A DNA stretch of 64,000 bases from Epiperipatus broadwayi (taxonomy: Eukaryota; Onychophora; Udeonychophora; Euonychophora; Peripatidae): NCBI GenBank assembly GCA_028023455.1, contig JAQFVV010006199.1:2668001-2732000 (forward strand), in the 5' to 3' direction. Shown piece by piece: positions 47,813 to 59,000 of this stretch. Under the pieces are notes generated by a model. The model had not been told where the DNA came from and did not search any database. It saw nothing but the letters and a program-made list of their open reading frames with translations. Made by a program: the position numbers and the translations under genes. Position 1 is the first letter of the stretch. Every line of letters begins with the position of its first letter.

Positions 47813-48766
47813 ACCAATTGTTTATTTATTCTCTGATATAATTAACACGAATCTTACTAAAGTAAACACGTGGTTATTGATATGAAAACTTATTGCATAA
47901 AGTATAAATTAAAAATATTTTAATTAAACATCGATGAAAATTTACAAAATACCAGAAAAAAAAAGTCCGTTTCGGTTTATTGTTAAATATCAGTAACTCA
48001 AAATCAATACTACTTTCAAAAAAAAAAAAAAACGATATCGAAATCATACTAAACATTTTCTAACTGAGCTTCAGTAAGGTTCGGGTGTATTATTACTCAT
48101 AAAATGTTTGGAGGAAAAATTTAAACAAATTAACGCCATCAATTTTCAGTGAATTTAATATTTATATAAATTCAAAAGTTTGTTTAGCTTACCTATATAT
48201 TAATTATATTTAATTGTGTTTAAAATACCATCACAGATATGCAATGGAAATTATTAATAAAAAACATCTAGCCAAAGTGAAATAAAATAGCGATCATAAA
48301 TAAGGTTTTTTTTATTTATTTCAGCAATAAAATTTATTCCAACAAGCTATTGAAAAGAATAGAATGACAGTTGAATGGGACTGTATTTTATTTATTTCTG
48401 TTTTAATTTGCTAAAATGATTTTTACTTAAATATATACTATTTATAGTAATAAATGTTCGTTTCCTAACACGATGAAAATAATTATAAAGGCATTTATAA
48501 TATTTAAATGATTTTAATTCAGAAAAGTAAGAATTTTATAATTTATATCTTAACAGGTAATTTGTGTTTGCATACAAATTAGTCTCCACGATTAAATGCA
48601 TTTATAATCAGATTTCTTTATTTTTATTATAAAATATACATTAGCAATGTTTAATATCAAAAGATATTTAAACAAAGGAAAGAAAAATAAATAAATAACT
48701 AGGTATGTTGCAAAATATAATTTTTTTCAGGATAATGGTATATAAAATTTTAAATATGCTTTATAT

Positions 48767-49164
48767 CAGGGGTCCCCAACCTTTTTGCACTTAAGAGCAT
48801 ATTTTATAATACCGACCAAGTGGCGGGCACCATTTATTTTTTCAACTAGATGGCGTGCACCATTTATTTTTTCAATATAATTTTATAGTTTGATATTATT
48901 AATGATATACATAATGTACAAAAAATATTTATTTCAAAAATAAAATTTTAATATATAATTAACGTTTATATTTTTACGCTGTAAAAGTATAGTATGTCCT
49001 ACAATTTGATTATAATATAATACAATAATTTATAAGAAATATTAAAAAATTAAATTTATTTGTGTCAGATAAATAATTTTTTATCATGTTTGGATAGCGG
49101 CGGGCACACGTGAAACAGTCTGCGGGCGCCATGGTGCCTGCGGGCATAGGGTTGGGGACCCCTG
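48767..49164. mobile_element. hAT-type MITE with perfect 8-bp target-site duplication
   Basis: The element begins caggggtccccaacc and ends with the exact complement ggttggggacccctg. It is flanked on both sides by ctttatat (48759-48766 and 49165-49172), an 8-bp target-site duplication as expected for hAT transposase. The subterminal text on both sides carries gcgggcaccat-like GC-rich motifs, typical of hAT non-autonomous elements with this terminal sequence. A 36-base internal duplication (tggcg(g/t)gcaccatttatttt) lies at about 48821-48880. The 398-bp element has no transposase; its mobilising enzyme must lie elsewhere. Confidence 0.92.
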
Positions 49165-49859
49165 CTTTATATATATATGCATAAATAAACACATACTATA
49201 ATAAAAATATGAAAATCACTCTATAATACTAATTATACTTGCATGTGCATGTGCAGACATGGGTACTTCAGCATATAAAAATGAAATAAATTATTGATAT
49301 TTATTTAAAATAAAAGTATAAGCGCAGGTATTTCCCATTAAATTAATAAATATTCTAGTGGATGTTTAGAAGTACAAATTAGTAAATATCATTATAAAAT
49401 ATCTTGCATATTGTGGAGATACAAAGCAATGTATAATAAGTTACCAATAAAGTAAATTCAAATTCGATTTGGCTTGACAAAATTGTGGAAGCAGGTGTAA
49501 TCTAGTTACCTTAGGTGTTTGGAAAAAAAGAATTACATCAAAATAAAAAGCAGCCAATAGGTTATTGTTTTTAGACATATCTTCATTTTCAGCATGTGAT
49601 TTCAACATTATATTTTCAAATATTTTAAGATGGATGATATGAAAGGAATCTCCAACAATCATTGATGGTATGATTATTAAAAATGTAGGAAGAGATTTGT
49701 TTCTTAAATATCCATTATGTTTAAGTCAAAGAACAAAAAGACCAGATACCTTCAAATGATAGATATATAGTTTGTTCAACAAATAAATAAACAAATGTAG
49801 TTATATGTATTCTGATAAGTAAACAATTATTAAAAAGTGCACATGTAATCATCTAGAAG

Positions 49860-50332
49860 AGGGATGGGCAAACTTAAAAGTAGCATGATCGACTTTTATA
49901 TTTATTATCTATCGGCAATCTATCTTTTTCGATAATAAAGGAATAAATAATATCTTATAAATTTTGTTTTTTAATTATTATTTATTATATAACTCCTCCC
50001 AGTCATTATAAAAATAATACGTTTTCTGTTTTTTAACAATCATATTTTATCTAAAATGAAGGCATTAAATTTTTTTTTAAATAAAATTTTGTATTATATA
50101 ATTATCAAATTCATCTTCAAGCCAAAAATGTAGTATGTTTTAATGCAAATTTCTTAGTTGCTAAATTTTTTAGAATCATAGAAAAACAAAATACAGTAAA
50201 AATACATATAGATACTACATTGTATTGCCGCTCAAGCACTATCGTCTCGATCAACTAAGTTATAAAATTAAAAAAATAAATGTAAAAATAAAAAAATTCG
50301 GAATTCAGGCAACAGTAATCTGTCCACCTCTG
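49860..50332. mobile_element. Second hAT-type MITE, decayed
   Basis: The left end agggatgggcaaactt and the complement of the right end (cagaggtggacagattac) both match the CAGGGGTGGGCAAACT-style hAT terminus. CpG-bearing atcgac/gatcaac motifs lie subterminally. An imperfect 8-bp duplication (tctagaag before, actagatg after; six of eight agree) flanks the element. It is older and more diverged than its neighbour 700 bases upstream, and non-coding. Confidence 0.6.
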
Positions 50333-51395
50333 ACTAGATGATGCAGTAAGTAATAACCTTAGTTTGTTTCATCACTGACTATTTTAGAATTTCCCATTTC
50401 TTTTATTACCATTTGCATAGTGTCTTAGTGTACATTTAAATAAAATATATAAAAATGAATCTTTGTTTAAAGCACCCACTTACTCAAAATATCATACTAA
50501 TTTAATGTATTTTATGCCTTGCTGACAAATATTTGGAAAATTCCAGCAAAATTTATAAATAAAGAACATTGTTTTTGTAATAAACTCTTAGCATTAGTAA
50601 GAATCTATTATAATATTTAAAATCTAGAATATCATCAAAGCTCTAAAATATATTATGGTTATATAACTTTTTATTGTTATTGTTAAATTCATTACCATTA
50701 TAAATGATTATGAAAATAAATAAAATTTTATTTAATTAAAATATTGCTTGAGCATTTATTTTGATCTGGATTAGTAGATTAGAATTGTATTTAATTTTGA
50801 TAGGAAGATGGATTATGGTAGATGAAATCTTTGTAAAAAATATTTTATATATTATAAAATAAGAATTTTCCTCTTATTTATTATTAGGATATAAATATAA
50901 TTATTTTATCATATCAACTTTTATTAATGAAAAGTTATGATCTGTCAAAGAATGTGGGATGATATGATAGAGAAGACATATGTGATTTCCTTATTCTGGG
51001 TCCAAATTTATTCACATTGGCAATCAATGGATTTAAAATTTTTATTGTGTAAAAGAGAGGTAAAGGTTCTTTTTAAAACCTTCCATCTCAAGTTCAGATT
51101 TATATTATAATGTACTATTGATGTTAAGTAAAAGTAAGTTATTATTATTTCCCCCCCACAAGAAGTTAAAAAAACACATTGCTACATTTAATACAACCAT
51201 ATAATAATTTGTTTCTTATAGTTTAACTTATTTTGCAAAAAAGACGTGGATGCACTAAGGAATATCTTACAAACCATTTTGACTCTCCTTTTTCACTCTT
51301 TTCCTCAAGTATCATTAAATAAAATGTGGATGATCCAGCACTATATATATACACAATGTTTAAATACAATTATATTATCTATACTGAACATAATG

Positions 51396-52545
51396 TAATT
51401 AGTAGGATTCAAACTCAGATTTTCAAGCTCCCTACAACTATCCACTCCATCTTATACAATTAATACACATGATCACATACATATGAAAAAGGTAAATGAT
51501 CTCCCATATAGATTTTATGCATCTTCCACATACATATATAATCAGTGCATCAGATTTTCAATGATATGGATGGCTAAAGAGTTGGAGGATGGAGAAGATT
51601 GAAGTCTGTCCATTAATGTTTGGAAGATTTGTACTCTTAATATAAACTGAGCAATGACTGCATCAACTGATAAGGGTTGGTTCAGCATGAAATATTTATA
51701 TTGGAAATCATTTATCTTTTTCACACATATGTGATCATGTGTATTGCTTTTATAAGATGGAGTGGATATCTGTACGAAGCTTGCAAGTCTGAGTTCAAAT
51801 ACCTTCTAATTAAATATATAGATTTGAACTCAGTCTTTCAAGATCCCTACAGGTATGCACATATGAAAGAGATAAAACATCTCCAATACCCGTATTTCTT
51901 GCTGAACCAGCACTCATCGGTTGGTCCAGATCACCATCTCCCTAACATATATACAATCAGTACTCAGTTTATATTAAGATAGCAAATCTTCAAACTTGAA
52001 TGGACAAGCTTCAATCTTCTCCACTCTCCAACTCTATTGCTATCCATATAATTGAAAATCGAATGATGGATCATTTAAAACCCCTGTTGATTCTAATATT
52101 ATTGTCATACCCATGTTGACTTTAAGTCACTCTGACCTCTCACATATAGGACCTTAATATATCCATTTAAATACACAGAAGAGGGATGGGCAGAATACAG
52201 GCTGAATATATATTAAAAATAAGTTTGCATCAACAGAGCTTCAAGATTTTCAATGGTATGGATGGCTGAAGAGTTGAAGGGTGAAGAAGATTGAAGCTTA
52301 TCCATTAAAGTTTGAAGATTTGCTATTTTAACATAAATGGAACATTGTTGGTATATATGTGTGGAAGATGATGATCTGGACCAACTGATGAGTATTGGTG
52401 CAGCATGAAATATGTATATTGGTGAGATTTATCGGTGCTGACTTATCTTTTTCACATGTATGTGGTTATGTATATTGGTTGTACAAGATAGAGTGCATAG
52501 CTTTAAGGAACTTAAAAGTTTGAGTTTAAGTCCTTTCTAATTATA
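51396..52545. repeat. Cluster of family P5 copies in alternating orientation
   Basis: Four copies sit side by side: 51396-51545 (reverse, partial), 51550-51813 (forward), 51815-52215 (reverse, the longest) and 52248-52545 (forward). Landmarks are cagattttcaatgatatgga / its complement, catttatctttttcacaca, and gtctgagttcaaataccttc / gatttgaactcagtc. Neighbouring copies could pair into hairpins of about 250 bases. A separate forward copy is at 47370-47812. Confidence 0.7.
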
Positions 52546-55500
52546 TTATGTTTAGTATAGACAATATACTTATATTTGAATATTATATATTGTGTGTGTG
52601 ATAGAAAAATTACTGTTTACAATTTATTGCTATTATCAATTTATAAATTTTTTAAAAATAAAAATATTTAAAAAAATAAAAGACAAAAATTATGTTTTTT
52701 TTTTTTTACTATTAAAAGCCAATTTACTTGAGTTGATAAACAGCAATTACTATAATATAAATTATTCAAGTTAGAATTTTATTAAGTATGCCAAAATAAA
52801 GTTCCATCTTTTCAGTCAAAGCACAGCTAATCATCTATAAAATTTGGTATACTGGAGTTTAAAAAAAATAGAAAAAGAAATTAAAATCTTCAATACTGTT
52901 ACATATTTTTATTCGGCCTTCCCCTAAAAAACTTTATAATAGATGTGCTGACATGATAAAAAGAAAGACATGTATTTTTTATGTTCATTTTCTTTTTGAC
53001 ATTATTTTAAAAGTTGAAATTTTTTGAAGATTTATTGGAAGTAAAGCAGCATAAAAAAGAAGAAGTAAAGATTAGATAGGGTTACAAGGATTTGACTTGT
53101 CTCAGAAAAAAACTGCTGTATTAATGTCAAACTGTCTAAACTTAAAATGATTTTCAAAAATTCTTATTTACATTAGAAATTTTAAATAATTATTTTTTGT
53201 ATTATAATTTATAATATATACACAAACATATTGGGAATTTGCATTAATAAGTTCCTTTTGGCATTTACATTATTAAAAAAATTAGGAAGAATTTACAAAC
53301 CAAATTAAAACAGGGCGATAATTCTTTTAAGGAAATCTTAGCTACAAATTGTATCCAAGTTTGTAAAATTTTATTTACATTATATTGCTTTGAAATATTT
53401 TGGCTGTTTGAATAGTTATCTTCAGACTTCTATAAGTATATTAAATATCTTTCAATAGAGATATACTTATAGAAGAAGACTGATGATAATCATTTAGTAT
53501 AGGCCAAATAATTCCCACAATGAAACAATATACTACAAATATTTATTAATGTAATAATATTTACTAATGTTGATTAAATCCACTATGTTTAACCGCATTC
53601 ACATATTCAATGTCTAGATTATGACTAAATCTAATATATTTGTTTAAATATTATACAAAAGTAACTTTTAAAAAATATTTATGAATTTTTTTTTAGAGAA
53701 ATTTGATCTGTAATCATTTTAATAACCTTTGCACTATATATTGAGATATCAGAATAAATTACATTAATAGGATATTAAACAATGGTAACTTATCAGTGAT
53801 AATGCTCAAACATCTTTTTTTTTTCAAGAAGCCTTATTATCTACTTACAGTACCCTGGTTTTAGATAGAATACTTAAGTTACCTAACTGATTTTATTGTC
53901 TCCCAACTTTGCAAGAATTATTAATGAAATTTGTTTCTCTAAACGTCTCTAGTTTTAAATGAATTCACAATCAGTGCTATATTATGTAATGAGTGTAAAT
54001 TTTAATTGCTTTAATTTAATCCTATTTACATTTATTTTTAAATCATTATTGAAGTCAATTTTGGAATAATTTTTTAAATTTAATTGCAGTTATGTTTATT
54101 TCTAATTTGATAATATATATATACATATTGTAACCTTCCCTTCCGATTCTTCCAACACACCACTTTACCTTACCCTACCTTCTTTATTGTACCACTACTA
54201 TACTAGCTCAATAATAAACCATCAAGTAATACAACAATAAAGTATAAGACTCTTTTTGGGGCTTGAAACTTGCTAAATATTAAAACATAAGATAGACTTG
54301 AGGGACATATATAAAATACACTGCACAATGGCAATGCTATTGTGACAATTCTGCTACTATCTTATTCTATTTATTAGGAAAACTCCCACAACAAGCAATT
54401 ACTAACATAATATTTCATTTAAGTAATGAAATAACTATTCTTCTACAATTTAAGAATCCTAAAAATAAAAACATTAACTAAATTACGTTAACTTAAAATA
54501 ATTGGTGAGTAATCTATTCTAAATATAATATAACCATTAGATTGATAATTAAATAATTGAATCACAAGAGAGATTTTACTGGGATTCAATCATTTAATAA
54601 AAACATACTTACTATTACAAACCTTGATTAACCTTCTATTGGAAACTTAATCTAACTATAATAATAAGACATGAAAATTAACACTCATTATCTACTCATT
54701 ACCTTACCTTAAATAATTTACTATATTTTCCCCAAGAATTCTTCTCATATTTATATTAACAACAATTATTCTAAGATACTTATTTTCTTATAATCAAAGC
54801 TTCATCACACCATTATTATCTACCAAGTCTAATTCAGTGAAATACATCTCCTATTTAGTTAGCATTCATCCACTGTAATTAACTCCTTCAGAATTACAAA
54901 CCTTAAAATATATTTGGTTCATAACTTGTACTCTGAAATTATATAATACTTTTAAATTATAATATAACCATTTTGTAATAGTTAATAGTATTTTTCATAT
55001 GACTCTTCAAAATTCTTTTGCATCTAATAAAAATATGAAGTACCATAAACTTTCTTTAGTATAGTTATAATTTAAAGCAATTTATAGTTAATGTATTAAT
55101 TATAAACTCTTAAGCATAGCTTCTCAAATGAGGCATGTAATCATAATTTGATATGTATAATTTTCCTTGTGATGGAAATGACTCTCAGACTCAATAAAAT
55201 TCCTATGATAAAGTTTAAATCAAAATATTTATTTATTTACAACACTAAGAGTAAGTAACAAACAATTATATACCCAAAGTTAAATACTTCATTAACAAAA
55301 AAAAAAAAAAAAGCATGAAAACTGTTTATACATTGATAATAAATTATTTACATTCTTTACAAATAAATTCCGTGATTATTATATACAAGTAACCCTTCCT
55401 TTAGTTTGTCTTTTAGTTCTTTTGAAATTATAAATTTATTATTTTATTATGTATGCTTTCTTTCTAAACTGATATATTTGCATCATTCCATGAGTTATCT

Positions 55501-56281
55501 GGAATCTTCACAATTATTTTCCGTATTATCTGACATTTTGTAACTCCAATATATTGCTCATTTTGTAATAGCTAAATTATATTTTATATTTAAAATTTGG
55601 TTTAAAATATTACACTTCCATCTTATTAACAAAGTTATTACTGATGTGGTAAATATATAAATAAAATATAATATTTATGATGTATTTAAAATGAATAATA
55701 AAGTTAGGATTATTTTTTTTATAGAATGTAATCCATTTATGCATTCATTCTTTCTCTTACTCGTGTTTTCTGTTAATCTTAGATCACAGTTATTCTTATT
55801 CATATGATAATTTATTCAAGTTTTATACAACTATATAGAACATATGTTCTGTACATGGTTTTACTATCTACAGGTTGATCTGTCCAGACTTAGGAAAAAA
55901 AACCTATAGAATCCTTTAATATATTGAATCTATTTTCGATGCATACTATATTATTATTTACGATGAAACTTTATAATGATGAGCAACTGATTTTATTAAA
56001 TACTATCCTAATAAAAAGGATGGAGGTTTCTTTTAAATATAAGGTGTCATATTTTGACAGGCAGTCATTTTCTTAATGATTCTTTCCCCATTTCACCCTG
56101 GTTTCTTATATAGTATCTTCATTTCTTTTTAGGAAACCCTACCATCTCTTTCCAATAAATATATGGGCATCATACAGTTTACTCCACTTAACTATTCCTG
56201 TTCTTCAGAATATTTTGTTCTATTCTGAACTTTTAATTTATCTTCCTCGATTGGGTATTTGGTATCTATTACTCTTCTAAT
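52546..56281. other. Non-coding stretch, with a hairpin near 53.45 kb
   Basis: No gene is supported. From 54127 the text is slightly C-richer (tgtaaccttcccttccgatt) and could be the edge of a decayed retroelement, but no matching second end was found. Poly-T and poly-A runs are common (for example 55298-55312). Confidence 0.45.
53414..53491. repeat. Small hairpin (about 28-bp stem)
   Basis: gttatcttcagacttctata then agtata is mirrored by tatacttatagaagaag then actgatgataat, with a 14-bp perfect core (cttctataagtata) and a loop of about 20 bases. It has the size of a microRNA precursor, but such hairpins are common in AT-rich repeat DNA. Confidence 0.55.
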
Positions 56282-56294
56282 TCTAGACTAACAT

Positions 56295-56395
56295 GGCAAA
56301 ACTCTCTCCATACAGTAGTGCCACCCTGTGCCAATCAGAGTAATCAATGGATGCCAGAAGGCTTGTGCTTAGTTTGAGATTGTGATGATGTGATG
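56295..56395. mobile_element. Short SINE-like insertion (family P6) with 13-bp target-site duplication
   Basis: A roughly 101-bp insert from ggcaaaactctctccataca to tgatgatgtgatg is flanked by identical tctagactaacat on both sides (56282-56294 and 56396-56408). Its ends match the larger copy at 62391-62586 and fragments at 36926-36985 and near 9129. A 13-bp duplication is longer than usual for cut-and-paste elements and fits target-primed retroposition, although no poly(A) tail is present. Confidence 0.7.
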
Positions 56396-56441
56396 TCTAG
56401 ACTAACATCTTAATATAATCTTCCCCCTGCAATAATTTTCT

Positions 56442-56510
56442 ATCCATATCTATGATCATGTTAAACAACAATCTATATCCATATCTATGATCATGTTAAA
56501 CAACAATCTA
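56442..56510 (+). repeat. 35-bp tandem duplication
   Basis: atccatatctatgatcatgt followed by taaacaacaatcta occurs twice, at 56442 and 56477, with no difference seen. Confidence 0.9.
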
Positions 56511-57567
56511 TTTCAATTATTATTATCAATAATTTTTTTTTCTTTATAAGAAATGAGATCATGATATCATTCTTTCTTACTTTCATGAATACATTATAAT
56601 TTGTCATTTCCCCCCAGATAATCCTATTAAACTTAATTTCTTAAAGTATATACTGGTCAAAATATACAGTTAACATTATGTTTGCTACATGCACACTTTC
56701 ACATTATGATTCATGATTACTCTCTTCCTATATTTAAGCATACCTTTAACATTATATACCAAATTGCAAACATAAATTCTTTAAATTGTCACTACAACAA
56801 ATATTTTGCATTTATATTTTATTTTAAACATGACAAATGTTAGGGATAAATTTAAAATGATTTTTTAAAAACCCATTTCCAGTTTCTATTTTAATATTAC
56901 AGTGTTTACCCCATAAATATTTACCATTCTTCATGCGTTTGTGTTCCTCCTCTCTTCGTATTGCTAAAAGACATGTATAGTTAAACAAAACATCAAACAA
57001 CAAGCACAAATGATAGAACAAAATTTTAAATTGGGTGCATCCTTCCAAACTAGTTTTAAAATTGCATTGCATATAATCTTTATCTTCAAAATTCACTATG
57101 AAAAGTTTGATAAATATTCTAAATAAATCTCCACTTTATTCTCCCACATTACACAAACTTTTAAACATGTTCAAATAAGTCATCGATAAATTTACTTTCT
57201 TATTTCTCTCCTTTTCTGTTATTTATTAGTCTTGTAAAAAAATTTAAACACATATTGGATAAATTCATTTAATTTTCTAGTTTGTAGTACCTTATCTTTG
57301 TGACTATCATCTACCCTTCAAAAGTTGCACAGACATTTTTTTTTTTCCATTTTAATATTCAGTTCTTAAAAGGCTATCATAAAAGTTCATTTTATCTTTA
57401 AAGATAAGAAACTTTAATTTAAGTTTTATTTATCTTTTTTTAAATTAAGTATTGGATAAATATTTTCTTCAAATTTTGCAAATTCTTACTTATGTATCAC
57501 TGTTTGATTCACATGAAGATTAGCTTTTCTTGCATTCATCATTCACTACTGATTAACTATTTTTAAC
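56511..57567. other. Non-coding stretch
   Basis: No gene is supported. The stretch 57096-56824 (minus) is open for 90 codons without any recognisable domain and with several alternative frames; taken as chance. Confidence 0.45.
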
Positions 57568-59000
57568 ATTCTATAAAATATTTGGTTGTTTTCTATTCTC
57601 TCGTGTCAGCCATTTGATGGCATTGATGCTAATCAAAAATACATACATATTACAATTCCGGGCCGGGCCTGTGATTCTATCTATATAAATATCGGCTTTT
57701 TTAGTTTTATAATAGAAAATTAGAGGAACTAATAGTAAATAATATTACTATTTAAAAAATAAAAATTTAGAAATTCATATTAAATTTAAAAATGTTACCT
57801 GAATAATTTTTTTTTGATATTGACAGTAATTAATCAGAAAATGGGTTTTATTTTCTTTGTGTGTATATATATAAAGTTACGGTCTTTTTTTATTAGAAAG
57901 TAATACGCAATTCTAAATTATTCAATTTACCCACAACATTTAAAAATTCACACTAAATTTTCAAATGATACCCAACTAATTTGGTTTTTTTTTTTTGGAC
58001 AGTAATTAATCAGAAAGTGGGTTTTTTTTGTTAGTGTGTATATATAAAAAGGACCGTCATTGAAATAAGCAATTGAAAAATGATACCTGACTAAATTGTT
58101 TTTTTTTTTTGACAGTAATGAATCAGAAAGTGAGTTCTTTTTGTTAGTGTGTATATATAAAAAGGTACCGTTATTTAAATATTAAATTTAAAAATGATAC
58201 CTGACTATTTTGCGTTTTTTTGGACAGTAATTAATCAGAAAGTGTGTTCTTTTTGTTATAGTGTATACATAAAAAGTACCATAATTCAAATCTACATTTA
58301 AAAATCAAATCCAACTAATTTGCTTTTTTTTTTTTTGGACAGTAATTAATCAAAAACTGGGTTGTTTTTGTTAATGGGTGTACCTATAAAAACTAATCTT
58401 GTAAAAATAATACCTGACTAATTTTTTTTTGGATAGTAATTAATAATCAGACACTGGGTTGTTTTTCTTTGTTCGTATATATCAAAAGTAACTTGTCATG
58501 GACGAATTCTTGCAAAAATGTTACTTTTCATGTGATGGTCAAAATACTGCTCTGCCTCACCCTTAAAAGCAATTTTTGAGGGTTACCCATTCATAATGGA
58601 ATCTTTATGACATTGTTAATAAAGTTACAACATAACAGCAGGTTAGAGCACTTGAAAAAAAAAACCTTTGTAATAAAATTTTAAATAATTACAATAGGCT
58701 AAAATCCACACCGTCTCATATGGAAGTATAGAGAAAATAGACATTCTAGCATTATGATAAAGTTAATAACACAACCAACTATGGCAGCCAATAAGGCATT
58801 TGTCTGTGCTTTTAGCATAGAAAAAAATCCAGACCGGCTAGCTGGCAGAGACTCTTTCTGTGTTTTATCATAGAAAGAAGCCTCTTAGATTGGATGTAGG
58901 CCACTGAAACAGTATATTTCTAGGAATTGTCCTAGAAATAGCACCATCATGCGGCTGACATGAGAGAATAGAAAACAACCAAATATTTCTATCAGCTTTA
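57568..59000. mobile_element. 1.4 kb element with long inverted ends and an internal tandem array
   Basis: The left end 57573-57631 (aaatatttggttgttttcta, ttctctcgtgtcagcc, atgatggca-like) is mirrored at 58936-58993 (ggctgacatgagagaataga, aaacaaccaaatattt), giving inverted repeats of about 58 bases with roughly 85-90% identity. Just inside the left end is a sharp GC patch (attccgggccgggcctgtga, 57654-57673) followed by tctatctatataaatatcgg. Six imperfect tandem units occupy 57795-58495, and a CpG-containing unique segment follows (58496-58935). No open frame is present. TIR length and arrangement suggest a non-autonomous DNA transposon; the internal array and GC patch are also reminiscent of Helitron/Helentron-derived elements. 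Superfamily unresolved. Confidence 0.6.
57795..58495 (+). repeat. Six-unit minisatellite inside the 57.6-59.0 kb element
   Basis: Anchor gacagtaattaatcagaaa starts at 57822, 57998, 58111, 58223, 58338 and (as gatagtaat) 58432, so spacing is 176, then 113, 112, 115 and 94 bases. Each unit runs as tacctgactaattt, a T run, (g)gacagtaattaatcagaaa, gtgggtt, a T run, gttagtgtgtatatataaaa, then aggtaccg. Units differ at many positions, so the array is old or diverging. Confidence 0.85.

Noticed and set aside
51677-51982. 101-codon open frame on the + strand
   Set aside because: It spans the junction of a forward and a reverse copy of repeat P5, so it is an accident of repeat structure.
56824-57096. 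90-codon open frame on the - strand
   Set aside because: No recognisable domain, and the sequence shows no codon-position bias distinguishing it from flanks.
54127-57660. Possible LTR retrotransposon spanning tgtaacc to attaca
   Set aside because: The two ends do not match each other as LTRs, and no gag, pol or primer-binding site could be read between them.
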